Assembly: GCA_964568855.1 (NCBI GenBank) | Contig: CAZMSD010000005.1 | Span: forward strand, 1 to 64,000 | Reading direction: 5' to 3' | Length of the DNA: 64,000 bases | DNA from: CAZMSD01 sp964568855 | GTDB taxonomy: Bacteria; CAIWAD01 | Shown: in pieces, positions 52,964 through 62,545 of the stretch | Layout: each line of letters begins with the position of its first letter | How positions within the stretch are numbered: the first letter of the stretch is position 1 | Made by a program: the position numbers and the translations under genes | The notes under the pieces: model-generated | Databases searched by the model: none | What the model saw: the letters and a program-made list of their open reading frames with translations, nothing else | Told to the model about the DNA's origin: nothing

Positions 52964-55900
52964 CTACTTGAGCAGGGTCATACGGCGCACGGCGTGATAC
53001 TTCTCGCTTTCCAGGCGCAGCAGGTACAGACCACTGGCCACGCCTGTTCCCGTGTCGTTGCTCCCGTCCCAGATCACCGCATGGCGGCCGGCCGGGAAGT
53101 CCGCATCGGCCAGGTCGCGTACCAGCTGCCCGCGGATGTTGTAGACCTTCAGGCTCATTTCCTGCGGCTCGGGCAGGTCAAAGCGGATCCTGGTCGCCGG
53201 GTTGAATGGATTGGGATAATTGGGATGAAGCGCGAAGACCAGCTCGGCCTCCGGTTCCTCCACGCCAGTGCCGCCCAGCAGGAATTCCTCGTCGTTGACC
53301 ACGAAACGTGTGGCCTCAATGAAGTCCGTGCCGGGTTCGACCGCCGAAGCGACTCGCAGTTCCACGCTCAGCGGGATTTCGCCGGGCAGTTGCATGGCGG
53401 CCATGGCCAGCCTGAGCAGCCCGTCTTCCGCGTGCCAGCGCAGGCTGTAGTTGAGTTCCGCTCCGGGCAGGACCTCCAGCACCTCCAGCTCTCCGGAATC
53501 GAACCAGCAATCCAGGTGGAAGCCCCGCGTCGTGTTCTCGCCGACCAGTTCGTAAGTAATAACCCACTCACCATCGCCCGCCGGATCGATGCTGCTGATC
53601 AGCTCGGATTCGGGATCGAAGGGTTCGCCGGGATAATCGGTCATCTCGCCCGGGAAGGTCAGCTCGCTGCCCACCACGTACTGCAGGATGTAGTGCGCGT
53701 CGGTGGCGTTGACCACGGCATTGCCGGTCACGTCGGCCACGGCCAGCTGTACGGGTGTCAGCGGGTTGCCCACCGGGTCCGCGATCCATGAGAGGATCAG
53801 CGAGGCGTCGAAGGCGTGAATCTCGCCGTTGAGACTCACGTCGCCCAGCATCGGGTGCTGCAGGCTGCTGGCCCAGGGATCGTAATCCACGTAATCGCTG
53901 ACCTCGTCGCCCAGGCCGCCCGGATTGTACAAGCCGCCTGTTCCCGTGTCGTCGCTGCCGTCGTAGGGACCGGTGGCGTCGCCCCACCAGTTGTTCTCAG
54001 CGTCCACCGTGATCGCCGGGTTGGTGTTGATCATTCCGTAGTAATTGTTGCCCGCGATGTCGCAGTCGTTGACCGTCGGATTGGAGCTTCCGCTGACGCT
54101 CACCCCCACGTCGCCGTCTCGTATCACGCAGTTGGTGATCGCCGGGCCCGCGCTCTGGATGTCGATCATGCCGCGGTAATTGCTGTACCCGCCGTAGGCC
54201 AGGACGCAGTAATCCATGCTGCAGAGAGCGTCCCAGGCGTCCGAGTAGAAGTAGATCGTGAAATTGCCCTCCCCCGCGGTGGGTTCGGTGGCGTCTCCGT
54301 CTCCGTTCGTGTCGCCGCCGTAGAAGTCGTCCTCGATGTAGGTGAAGACGATCTGGTCCTCCGGCGCCGATCCGCCGATGGCGCTGATGCCCTTGTGCAC
54401 TCCCAGGGTCCCCCCGGAGAGATGCTTGACCACGACGCCCGGTTCGATGGTCAGCACCGAGCTGGACCCCACGGTCAGTCCGTTGAGGATCCAGGGCAGG
54501 TTGTCCACGTTGGCGGCCGACTCCTTGCGCAGCGTGATGTCCTGGGCCAGGGTTTCGTTCCTGATGTAGACGCCGTTGTAGGTGTTGCCCGTGCCGAAGG
54601 TTGTGCCGGTGTAGTCCGCATCCGTGACCAGGGATTGATAGGCGGGAGCCGTGTTACAGTCCTGGATCGTGACCGCCGTCAGCACAGCCGGCGAGTTGCC
54701 GTTTAGTACGACCCCGTAATTGCATTGCTCCAGGGTCGCGCCGGTCACCGAGGGAGCGGCGTTGATGCACTCTACCGGGTAGTAGCAGTAACGGATCGTC
54801 GTATTCTGGATGTGGTTCACGCCGTCCATGGAGATGTCGTTGAAGTCGATGCCGCCCCAGTTGCTGTACGTCGGGCTGGTTCCGCTGCCGTTGTCTTCGG
54901 TATCGAGCGGGTTTCCGTAATCGTCGTCACGCAGCGAGGTCAGCACCACGTCGTCGGTGACCAGGGCTCCGTTCACGTAGATTGTGGGACCATACAATTT
55001 CAAGACAACCGTGGGATCGATGGTCCAGGTGGTGGTGCTGGCCACGGTCATGTTGGCGCTGAGATAATACGTGATGTTTGTGTAGCCCCCGAAGTTCCGC
55101 GGTGAGAGGTTCAGATCCACCGAGATGGTTTCGCCGCGGAGCTGGATCGCCTGCTGGCCCACGTTGAAGAAGGCGTTGCCGCTGAAGACGGGGTTGGAGT
55201 ACACCGACATGTAGACCGGGGCGTAGTTCAGGTTGACCAGAACGTTGTCCTGCAGTGTCGGGGCCGCGTCGCTGAGCAGCTCGAATCCCCAGTAGCAGTT
55301 GGTGATCTCACAGTCGCGGATCGTCGGATCGCTGCCGTCGATGTAGATCTGGCCGTAGGTCCCCGAGGTGTAGCCGCCAAAGCGGATCACCGTGTGTTCC
55401 ATCACAGAAAGCGGATCGGAGTCCGAGTAATAGACCACCACACCCCAGTTGCCGACGGCGGGCGACGTGCTCGAGCCGTCGTCGTTGGTGTCTCCACCCA
55501 CCGAATCGTCGCGGTAGGAAGTCATATGGACCCTGTTGAGCGCCGTACCCAGAGTGTGGAAGGCGCCGTGGGAGCGTATGTCCACGTTACCCAGGAACTT
55601 GGCCGTCACCCCTTCTTCGAAGGTCAACGAACCCCCGGAGTTGATGTAAAAATCACTCAGGAAGAGGTAGGTGAAGTTGTTCACTCCGGCCACGTTACGC
55701 TGGGGCAGCGAAGCGGTGGTGCTCAGAGCTTCGTTGATGATGCCCAGGGCGAAGTAGCCGTTGTTGGTGAATGTATTGTCGAAACTCAGGGTCGGATTCG
55801 AAGTGACCGACATGTAGATCGGCGTCGAGTTGCAGTTCTGGATCAGGCACTGGTCCACGGTGGTTCCGCTGTTTCCGCGGATCGACACACCGTAGTAACT

Positions 55901-58141
55901 GTCGGAAATCGTCGTGTTCTGGATCGTCGGGGCCGAGGACTCGCAGCGCACCGCGCCTTCGTTGGAGTAACCGGCGTAACCCAGCCAGCAGTACTGGACC
56001 AGGCAGTTGGGATCGTCGGCGCTGGGTAGGAAGTTCAGGTGACGCCAGTTGTTATACGCGGGCAGCGTCCCGTTGCCGTCGTTGTTGCTGTCCGCCGGAT
56101 TGCCGTAGTTGTCGTCCCTATAGGATGTGAAGACGATCTCGTTTCCGCCGCTACCTACAGCGTCCAGTCCGCCCTCCACTTCTATCCCGACACTGGTGCC
56201 GAACATCTTGATCACCACTCCCGGATCCACGGTGAGCTGGGTGCCGGATTCCACCGTCAGCAGCTCTTCCAGCAGCCAGGTGATGTTGGCATACCCGGCC
56301 ACGGTGCGCTGATCGATGGTAGCGTTGGTGCCCAGGTTCTCCCCCAGCAGGCCCAGCGTGGTGTAGCTGTTGTTGGAGAAGCTGTTGCCGCTCAGGACGG
56401 GCGTGGCTGCGGCCGAAACGGCGATCGGCGAATAGGTGTGGTTCTGGAACACGCAGTCGCTGACCGGGGAGGAGCAGTTGCCGAAGAGGATCACGCCGTG
56501 CCTGTTGTTGTTGAAGAATGTGCACTCGTCCATCACGGGGGAGCTGTTGATGGCCGCCACGCCGGCATAGCGGTAATACCCATCATCGTAGACGTGCCAG
56601 TAACCGCCGGCATAATGGACCAGCACGTTATCCAGCGTGCCCGTGGCTCCGCTCTGAAAATAGATGCCCCGCCAGTCGCCGGCGGCGGGAGCCGTGATGC
56701 TGCCGTCGTTGTTGGTGTCGGCCGGGTTGCCGAAGTTGTCGTCTTTGACCGAGGTCATCACGATCTGATCGACCGCCGTGCCCTGGGCGTCCAGATCGCC
56801 TTCCACGTTGATGCCGTGAGTGTAATTAGTCCATTTGATCACCACCTCCGGATCGATGGTCAGAGTGAATCCCAAGGGCACCGTGATGTTGCCGAAGATC
56901 ACGTAGGTCACGTTGGGCACGCTGGTGAAGTCGCGCACCGGCAGGTGGCCGTTGGCGCTGAGCGTCTCGGGGATGATGCCGATGGCGTCGTAACCGTTGT
57001 TGGAAGTCGAGAAATCGTTGTTGGTCATGGTCGGGTTGGACGAAAGGCTCATATAGATCGGCGTGTAGGTGGCCACGGCGAAGTTGCAGTCGCTGATGGC
57101 TGGGGCTGAAGTGCCGGTGATGTGCACCGGGTAGTGCGAATTGGTGAATTCGCAGTGATCCAGCGCGGGGCCCGCGTTGTCCATGTAGACTGAGGAATCG
57201 CCGAAGCGCACGGTGGTATAGCTCAGGGCGCAGTTGAGGTCGTCCGAATCGTCATAGAAATAGACGCTCTCCCAGTTGCCGGCGGCGGGGCTGGTGCCGG
57301 CTCCATCGCCGTTGCTGTCGCCGGCGATGTTGTCGTCGCGGATCGAAGTGATGTAGTTCGGATCGGCCAGGGTTCCGGCCGATTCGAAGGCGCCGTGAAC
57401 GTAGATATAACGGCCCGTCCGCATCTTCAGTACCAGGCCCGGGTTCAGGGTGAGCTTGAAGCCGTTGTCGACGGTCACGCTGTGGTAGAACTGGTAGGCC
57501 ACGTCCGCTGCATCCAGATCCAGATCCTGGGTCACGCTGCTGAAATCGCAATAGATCTGGTCATAATCGTTGCCGGTGAGGTTGGTGGGTCCCACGATTT
57601 CGAAAACAATAGCGCCGTTGTTCAAGTGGATCGGGTAGCGCGTTCCGTTGATGTTCACGTTGTCCAGCTGCAGATCGGCGCCGCCCTGTACCATCAGGCC
57701 GTCATAGGTGGCGTCCTGGATCGTGACGTTGCTCAGGTCCAGCACCGATTGGTAGACCTGGATCACGCCGTAGGAAGCGTATGTGCCTCCGTCCACGATG
57801 GTAGCGTAATCGATGTTGCTGGGCAGATTGGCGGTGTAGTAGCGCAGCGAGCGCCAGCTTGGTGTTCCACTGCCGTGGATCGAGACCGGCTGGCCCGCCG
57901 TGCCGTTGACGTTGAAGGCCCCGTAGACAAGGATGTCGAAGTTGCCGTCGAAGATCAGCTCCACGCCCGGATCGACGCTCAAGGTCACCCCGGAGGAAAC
58001 TGTCACCGTCCCGGTGACGTGCCAGGGCGAACCAGCCAGGTCCAGGATCTGGTCGGCGCCGATAGTGCCGGAAATATCATCCGCCCTCGCCCAGAGGCAG
58101 AATCCCAGAAGCAGGGGCAGAAACGCACGTAGCTTGTGCAT
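52964..58141 (-). CDS. giant secreted modular beta-helix protein with dockerin, cohesin-like and sorting domains
   Basis: 1,725 residues from ATG 58141 (AAGGAGAA upstream). Signal peptide about 1-20. Residues about 30-1410 are right-handed beta-helix modules. Six evenly spaced units each carry a calcium-type loop (DxNxDG or close) after 'TSxRDDxxG', then NW, then Asn/Ser-rich ladder strands ending 'GVxLTIDPGVVxK'. Near 1420-1490 is a type I dockerin-like duplicate (GDVSLNGEIHAFDASLILSW, VADVTGNAVVNATDAHYILQYV). A cohesin-like beta-sandwich and the C-terminal sorting module (YPNPFNPATRIRFDLP to RRMTLLK) follow. It is probably surface displayed, structural or polysaccharide-binding. It is first in an operon with the triple-cohesin gene. 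Confidence 0.85.
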   Translation of the reverse strand: MHKLRAFLPLLLGFCLWARADDISGTIGADQILDLAGSPWHVTGTVTVSSGVTLSVDPGVELIFDGNFDILVYGAFNVNGTAGQPVSIHGSGTPSWRSLRYYTANLPSNIDYATIVDGGTYASYGVIQVYQSVLDLSNVTIQDATYDGLMVQGGADLQLDNVNINGTRYPIHLNNGAIVFEIVGPTNLTGNDYDQIYCDFSSVTQDLDLDAADVAYQFYHSVTVDNGFKLTLNPGLVLKMRTGRYIYVHGAFESAGTLADPNYITSIRDDNIAGDSNGDGAGTSPAAGNWESVYFYDDSDDLNCALSYTTVRFGDSSVYMDNAGPALDHCEFTNSHYPVHITGTSAPAISDCNFAVATYTPIYMSLSSNPTMTNNDFSTSNNGYDAIGIIPETLSANGHLPVRDFTSVPNVTYVIFGNITVPLGFTLTIDPEVVIKWTNYTHGINVEGDLDAQGTAVDQIVMTSVKDDNFGNPADTNNDGSITAPAAGDWRGIYFQSGATGTLDNVLVHYAGGYWHVYDDGYYRYAGVAAINSSPVMDECTFFNNNRHGVILFGNCSSPVSDCVFQNHTYSPIAVSAAATPVLSGNSFSNNSYTTLGLLGENLGTNATIDQRTVAGYANITWLLEELLTVESGTQLTVDPGVVIKMFGTSVGIEVEGGLDAVGSGGNEIVFTSYRDDNYGNPADSNNDGNGTLPAYNNWRHLNFLPSADDPNCLVQYCWLGYAGYSNEGAVRCESSAPTIQNTTISDSYYGVSIRGNSGTTVDQCLIQNCNSTPIYMSVTSNPTLSFDNTFTNNGYFALGIINEALSTTASLPQRNVAGVNNFTYLFLSDFYINSGGSLTFEEGVTAKFLGNVDIRSHGAFHTLGTALNRVHMTSYRDDSVGGDTNDDGSSTSPAVGNWGVVVYYSDSDPLSVMEHTVIRFGGYTSGTYGQIYIDGSDPTIRDCEITNCYWGFELLSDAAPTLQDNVLVNLNYAPVYMSVYSNPVFSGNAFFNVGQQAIQLRGETISVDLNLSPRNFGGYTNITYYLSANMTVASTTTWTIDPTVVLKLYGPTIYVNGALVTDDVVLTSLRDDDYGNPLDTEDNGSGTSPTYSNWGGIDFNDISMDGVNHIQNTTIRYCYYPVECINAAPSVTGATLEQCNYGVVLNGNSPAVLTAVTIQDCNTAPAYQSLVTDADYTGTTFGTGNTYNGVYIRNETLAQDITLRKESAANVDNLPWILNGLTVGSSSVLTIEPGVVVKHLSGGTLGVHKGISAIGGSAPEDQIVFTYIEDDFYGGDTNGDGDATEPTAGEGNFTIYFYSDAWDALCSMDYCVLAYGGYSNYRGMIDIQSAGPAITNCVIRDGDVGVSVSGSSNPTVNDCDIAGNNYYGMINTNPAITVDAENNWWGDATGPYDGSDDTGTGGLYNPGGLGDEVSDYVDYDPWASSLQHPMLGDVSLNGEIHAFDASLILSWIADPVGNPLTPVQLAVADVTGNAVVNATDAHYILQYVVGSELTFPGEMTDYPGEPFDPESELISSIDPAGDGEWVITYELVGENTTRGFHLDCWFDSGELEVLEVLPGAELNYSLRWHAEDGLLRLAMAAMQLPGEIPLSVELRVASAVEPGTDFIEATRFVVNDEEFLLGGTGVEEPEAELVFALHPNYPNPFNPATRIRFDLPEPQEMSLKVYNIRGQLVRDLADADFPAGRHAVIWDGSNDTGTGVASGLYLLRLESEKYHAVRRMTLLK
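54280..57350. repeat. six coding repeats of about 600 bp in the beta-helix gene
   Basis: DNA for the calcium-loop motif recurs near 57305, 56705, 56085, 55482, 54893 and 54305, a spacing of about 590-620 bp (about 200 residues). The loops read close to DxNxDG (for example DTNNDG, DSNNDG, DTNDDG). Confidence 0.7.
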
Positions 58142-58260
58142 GGTGTTCTCCTTTATTCCAGAAAGTTGATGCTGTTGAAATCCCGGTTGGGGGCACCTGT
58201 TCATAATGCTGTGCCAGGCAGGATAAAGCAAGGCGAATCTGCTTCAGTGACAAATACTTC

Positions 58261-58292
58261 CTGAATAAGAACGAGGCGACCCGCAGGCCGCC
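58261..58292 (-). terminator. intrinsic terminator of the M43 protease operon
   Basis: Reverse-strand stem GGCGGCC/GGTCGCC with loop TGCG, followed by TCGTTCTTATT. It lies about 50 bp after the protease stop and upstream of the beta-helix gene. Confidence 0.65.
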
Positions 58293-58340
58293 CCGTCCCT
58301 CTTGCAGATGGGCCTTTCAACAGGTCCGGCCGGCGCAGGT

Positions 58341-61300
58341 TTACCTGCCGTTTTGGACCGCCGGCTCGGCCGAGCGAATCAGATCCATGTCGATCGCCGC
58401 ATCCAGGTTCGCTTCAGGGATAACCAGATCGGGACGGCTGGACGCCGCGGCGATGCCGTCCTCGTCCACCGCGACCCAGAAGAAGAAAGCCCGGTCGGTC
58501 ATGCCCACGTTGTGGAAATAGAGATCCGCTTCCGTCAACGGCGTCCCACCTCCGTAGAGCCATGTATCCGGATAGGCGTCTTGGCTGTAATACAGATCGT
58601 AGCGGTCCACCACGATCGGGTTGCCGTAGATGTCCTCGGTCACCGGATCCCACTGGGTATGGACGATGGCGTTCCCGCCCGTGAAGTCCACCGGCCAGAC
58701 CTGCAGATTCATGGGAGCCTTGGGCTTCCGTCCCCTGACCTTGAAGACCAGGTAGAGCGTCTCCGGCGAGGGCGGGTGGTCGTAGTTGACCGTCATGGTG
58801 CCCCGGTAGATGTCTTCCGTGAGACCCGCCGGCAGGAACCACATGGTGGTCACGTCGCTGCCGTAGGGCACGATGCTCCCCGCAGCCGGGCTGCGGTTGA
58901 ACCACCCGAGGCTCTCGTCGTTGGTGTAGTTGATGGTCATGGCGCCTGTGTTGAGGTAGGTCCGGCTCTTGGCTACGATGCTGCCGTTGGCCGTGCCCTC
59001 CGCGCGCACCGTGTTATTGGCCCGGTGCAGACCCCAGTTCAGCAGGTTGCCCACGCACTCGCCCAGGTTCCCCGGGTAGTACAGGTAGGTGTGCTCGATG
59101 GGGCAGCCGTAAAGCACCGCGCCCTTTTCCTCGTTGATCGCGAAGCAGGAATAGAAGCTGCCGCAGTCGCTGCCGGCCAGGCTGCTCCAACCCGATGCCA
59201 GCGAAGGATAGACCGTGTGCACGGCACTGTTGCCGTAGGCCGGGTCGTCCACCCCGTCCAGCAGATCGTGCCACGGAATGTCCAGGTTGGCGTAGGAGCA
59301 GTATCCCATTTCGTTCGTGATGCCGTCCAGGTAGGTGCCAGTTTCGCCGTTGGTGGCGGTGGACATGATCAGCACGCCGCCGCAGTCGTTGAACTCCTGG
59401 AACCTGGCCATGCTGGCCTGCAGGTTGTCGTGGTAGCTCACGTCGCTGGCCGGCGAGACGGTGACGATCAGGTCGAAGTCGTCGAAATTCAGCGTGGCCA
59501 TCTGGCTGGAGGCATAGGCCGTCCAGCTGGCGCCCCGGGCGTCCAGTTCGTCCTGCCAGGCCGTGCTGCCCCAGGGATTGCCGTCAACGAAGAGGGCTAC
59601 TTCAGGAGGCGTGCCGTCCGTGATCTCCAGCCGCGGGTAGGCGGCTGTCGCGATCAGCGAATAATCATAGGAATCGTAGATCTCATCGGGGCTGTCCTTG
59701 TTGACTACGATTGCGTACCAACCAACTGCGGGAAAAGTGTAGGAAATGCTTTCCTCCATTCCGGGGCCCACGCTGTGGGCTATGTAGTCGCTACGCCTGC
59801 CGTAATCCAAGTCCTTGTCGTACAGATAGAGGTTGAGATCCCCGACGTCCTCGCTGCTCAGGTCGAAGGTCCAGGGGTAGAGCTGATCGGTGGCGTCCAC
59901 GTAGACCTCGAAAATATTGAGGATCTCGTTTGCGGCCAGTGAGCCTCCGTAATCATAGCCGTCGACCAGGTTGAGGGTGGTCGAAGTGCTGCGAGCCACC
60001 ACCATGTCTCCCGACTCGCCGTCGTAATTAAATACGCCTGCCTGGTAGGTGCCGCCGGGGGCCACGTTGCGGTTGATGATGACCCAGTCCGGCTCTCCGC
60101 TGCCGTAGAGGCTGTAGGACAAGTAGCTGCCGAAGCCCTGGGTCGAACCCGTGTAGTCGTTGTGCAGGCGCACGTCGTAGTCGGCCGTGCTGGAAAGGGG
60201 CTGAACGGCCACGGCCTCCCACCAGCCGCTCATGTTAAGCTGGAAGCCGTCGCAGTTGGGATAGGAGTATTCAGTGGTCATCTTCTCGGGCGGCGTGCTG
60301 CGCCAGAGCGCCTCGTCCACCGCCATCACGTAGGGCGACCAGATCCACTGGGTGTAGTTTATGTTGTTGTCCTCGTAATACTCGCAGATCTCGTCGTAGT
60401 AGTCCAGTTCAACGTGCAGCGAATGGCGCCCGCCGCGGACGGTCACCGGTCCGAAGTTGTTGTAGTACAGCCAGGTGCCCGCGTTCTGGAAGGACCAGCT
60501 GTACCACCAGATCCAGCTGTTGTCCAGGAAGATCCGGTTGTAGTGACCGGGCGACCAGCCCCAGACCCAGTTGTAGGTGGTGTTGTTGAGATAGGTGCCG
60601 TTCGATACGTTGCCCGGCAGCGTAGCGGTGACCGGCGTAGAGCCCTGGCTGCCCCCGGCGTCCGAGCGGGGCACGATGGTGTCGTCCCAGCCCGCAGCGA
60701 CAGTGTGGTTCAGGTCGGGACTGTAGAAGCCGATCTCGCCCCAGCGCACGCCGGTGACGGTGGCCACGGCGCGACTGACCTGCCCGGCGCTGAAATCCGT
60801 GCGGCAGGTCTTGCGGCTGTAGCTCATGATGTTGTTGGGATCGGGGTTGTACCACTGCCAGAAGCCGTTGCAGAAAATGATGTCGCTGCCGGTGTAGTTG
60901 CAGTCGGTGTCCACGTTGTCCGTGCCGAGTTGCGGATCGGCGGGCGTATCACAGACCAGGTCGCCGGTGCTGCCGCAGTTGGAGCCGTCGGGACATTCAA
61001 GTCCGTAGGCCGGCTCGTGCGTGTGCAGCAAGTCGAAGTAGTGGCCGATCTCGTGGGGAAAGGTGGAAGGATTGGAGGCCAGTCCAACGCAGCCGTTGTC
61101 GTAGCCGATGCCCTGCACCGCGCTCCACGAGAACGAGGAGATCCCGCAGTAGCCCATGATGTTGTTCACGAAGTAGCAGTCGATTGCGTTGGCGTGCGTA
61201 TTGATTGCCCGCAGGGCATCGAATTCCGTGCTGTTGTCCACGTTGTAGTACGTGTCGCTGTCGATGTAGTCGGTGTCCACCACATTGAAGCAGATGTTGG

Positions 61301-61586
61301 AACCCGCGTAGGCTGCTTCCAGGTCGATCATCGCCTGGTCCAGCTGGGACTGTGGAATGCCCCCCGTGCCGGCGCCGGTGCGCACGATGTGGAAGGCCAG
61401 GCGCACCAGGTAGTAGCCTTCGATGCGATCCGCCGGAGGCTCGTACTCGCCCGCCAGGGTGCGCTCGAGCGCGATCCGCGCGCCTTCGGACGTGAGCTCG
61501 GTTCCGCAGCCCTGGGCGGCGCCCTGGGCCGGGGCTTGCGCCGCGACGGCCAGGACCGCGAGAAGGGTCAGCATGCCGCTCTTCAT
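58341..61586 (-). CDS. secreted M43-type (pappalysin-like) zinc metalloprotease, multi-domain
   Basis: 1,081 residues. Signal peptide about 1-23. The zinc motif HExxHxxxxxH is at H178-E179-H182-H188 (PHEIGHYFDLLHTH), with a downstream Met-turn (NIMSYS, near 250), which identifies a metzincin of the M43 group. Many paired cysteines suggest an oxidised extracellular protein. After the catalytic domain come beta-rich regions with CARDB- and PPC-like features ('HSLHVELDYYDEICEYYEDNNINYTQW', 'DLNLYLYDKDLDYG') and a fibronectin-like tail. There is no FCB sorting module. The start overlaps the upstream coiled-coil gene (ATGA). Substrate unknown. Confidence 0.87.
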   Translation of the reverse strand: MKSGMLTLLAVLAVAAQAPAQGAAQGCGTELTSEGARIALERTLAGEYEPPADRIEGYYLVRLAFHIVRTGAGTGGIPQSQLDQAMIDLEAAYAGSNICFNVVDTDYIDSDTYYNVDNSTEFDALRAINTHANAIDCYFVNNIMGYCGISSFSWSAVQGIGYDNGCVGLASNPSTFPHEIGHYFDLLHTHEPAYGLECPDGSNCGSTGDLVCDTPADPQLGTDNVDTDCNYTGSDIIFCNGFWQWYNPDPNNIMSYSRKTCRTDFSAGQVSRAVATVTGVRWGEIGFYSPDLNHTVAAGWDDTIVPRSDAGGSQGSTPVTATLPGNVSNGTYLNNTTYNWVWGWSPGHYNRIFLDNSWIWWYSWSFQNAGTWLYYNNFGPVTVRGGRHSLHVELDYYDEICEYYEDNNINYTQWIWSPYVMAVDEALWRSTPPEKMTTEYSYPNCDGFQLNMSGWWEAVAVQPLSSTADYDVRLHNDYTGSTQGFGSYLSYSLYGSGEPDWVIINRNVAPGGTYQAGVFNYDGESGDMVVARSTSTTLNLVDGYDYGGSLAANEILNIFEVYVDATDQLYPWTFDLSSEDVGDLNLYLYDKDLDYGRRSDYIAHSVGPGMEESISYTFPAVGWYAIVVNKDSPDEIYDSYDYSLIATAAYPRLEITDGTPPEVALFVDGNPWGSTAWQDELDARGASWTAYASSQMATLNFDDFDLIVTVSPASDVSYHDNLQASMARFQEFNDCGGVLIMSTATNGETGTYLDGITNEMGYCSYANLDIPWHDLLDGVDDPAYGNSAVHTVYPSLASGWSSLAGSDCGSFYSCFAINEEKGAVLYGCPIEHTYLYYPGNLGECVGNLLNWGLHRANNTVRAEGTANGSIVAKSRTYLNTGAMTINYTNDESLGWFNRSPAAGSIVPYGSDVTTMWFLPAGLTEDIYRGTMTVNYDHPPSPETLYLVFKVRGRKPKAPMNLQVWPVDFTGGNAIVHTQWDPVTEDIYGNPIVVDRYDLYYSQDAYPDTWLYGGGTPLTEADLYFHNVGMTDRAFFFWVAVDEDGIAAASSRPDLVIPEANLDAAIDMDLIRSAEPAVQNGR

Positions 61587-62167
61587 CTGATGCCTCCCTT
61601 CCGCTTCGCCGCACCGGGTTCTGCAATCCCCCGACTCCCCGCTTCGACGCTGGAAGGCGCGGCCGTGGATTCCCGTTCATCCTTCTTCTGGCGCCCGTCG
61701 GCGCCGTCCGCGGCGCTTGCCGCTTCCCGCATGGCCCGGGGATCCTCGCCGGGGATCTCACGCGACACTGCTGAGCGCTGGGGCCGCGTTTCCGGATTCA
61801 GCAGGCGATTCAGCTCAGATCGGGCTGATTCGGCTTCGGAGCTTCTGCCCAGTTCCACAGCGCGCTCGACAAGGATCTCGAGGCGCCGGGCCTCGAAATC
61901 CATTTTCGTCCGCTGGACCTCGAGCTGCAGCTCTTCGTCGTCGCCCGACGCGGCCCGGCCCTCCAGTTCAGCGATCCGCCGGCCGCCCTCTTCTTCCAAT
62001 GCTCGCAGGGAGCCGTAGAGACCTTCCTTAGACTGCTCCAGCGCTTCCGCGGGCCCGTCCAGCCCCTCCGGCGAATCGTCCGCCCATGCTTGCTGCCCGC
62101 TGCCCAGCACGGCGCAGCATAGCAGGGCCGGCATGGACCAGAGAACCTTGAAGGATGACTTCTTCAT
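61583..62167 (-). CDS. exported coiled-coil protein coupled to the M43 protease
   Basis: 194 residues. Signal peptide about 1-29 (ending QQAWAD). A long amphipathic helix region (about 36-122: 'ALEQSKEGLYGSLRALEEEG', 'LQLEVQRTKMDFEARRLEILVERA') is probably a coiled coil. A disordered Ala/Glu/Arg/Ser C-terminus (125-194) follows. AGGAGGAG lies before the ATG. The 4-bp overlap with the protease suggests a chaperone, inhibitor or partner role, by context only. No family is recognised. Confidence 0.72.
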   Translation of the reverse strand: MKKSSFKVLWSMPALLCCAVLGSGQQAWADDSPEGLDGPAEALEQSKEGLYGSLRALEEEGGRRIAELEGRAASGDDEELQLEVQRTKMDFEARRLEILVERAVELGRSSEAESARSELNRLLNPETRPQRSAVSREIPGEDPRAMREAASAADGADGRQKKDERESTAAPSSVEAGSRGIAEPGAAKRKGGIR

Positions 62168-62545
62168 GTACTCCTCCTGTTTGTGGTTGCTGAATGGTTC
62201 TGTGCGGGGGGATTCGTCACACCCGGGGGGAGGGCCGATTTCTATCTCGACTCGGGTGCCCGTAGGAACAGGATTAGCACCCGCAAATCACATGCCTACC
62301 TAACATTGTGCGGGTATAGCTGTTAATTTTACATTAACGTATTCGTGAGATATTTCTGTGATTCCATTGTAGATCAACAGGATGGTTCCTTCAGGGCACT
62401 GCATTCCTCGGGAAGCCGCATTCAGCAATTGCCAGGAGTGTCAGGGATCAGCAGGGTTTCCGGGCGGGAGGGACTGTTTCACTGTTCAGATAATGAACAG
62501 GCGCTGCGACAGGGCGCAGCTTGGGGGCGTACAATTTCGGTCGCT
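62168..62545. other. 378-bp intergenic region
   Basis: This region lies between glmS and the coiled-coil/M43 operon. It holds an AT-rich block (about 62270-62375) of promoter type for the reverse-strand operon and, next to glmS, two hairpins (listed separately). No small gene or structured RNA is otherwise evident. Confidence 0.5.
62482..62520 (-). terminator. two tandem hairpins downstream of glmS
   Basis: GCTGCG/CGCAGC (62503-62520, 6-nt loop) is followed on the reverse strand by the perfect palindrome CTGTTCA-5-TGAACAG (62500-62482). There is no T tract, so termination is plausible but not certain. The second repeat could also be an operator. Confidence 0.4.

Noticed and set aside
54280..57350. 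Periodic DNA repeats as a CRISPR array
   Set aside because: Repeats are imperfect, about 600 bp apart and fully in frame in one large gene; no cas genes are present.
60162..62018. Long forward open frame (618 codons) opposite the M43 and coiled-coil genes
   Set aside because: It is an antisense shadow produced by GC-rich codon bias. It has no ribosome-binding site and no recognisable domain, and the reverse-strand genes are clear.
62482..62500. CTGTTCA-N5-TGAACAG as a LexA box
   Set aside because: The spacing between CTG and CAG (13 bases) does not match the E. coli or common LexA sites, and the position is downstream of glmS rather than at a repair gene.
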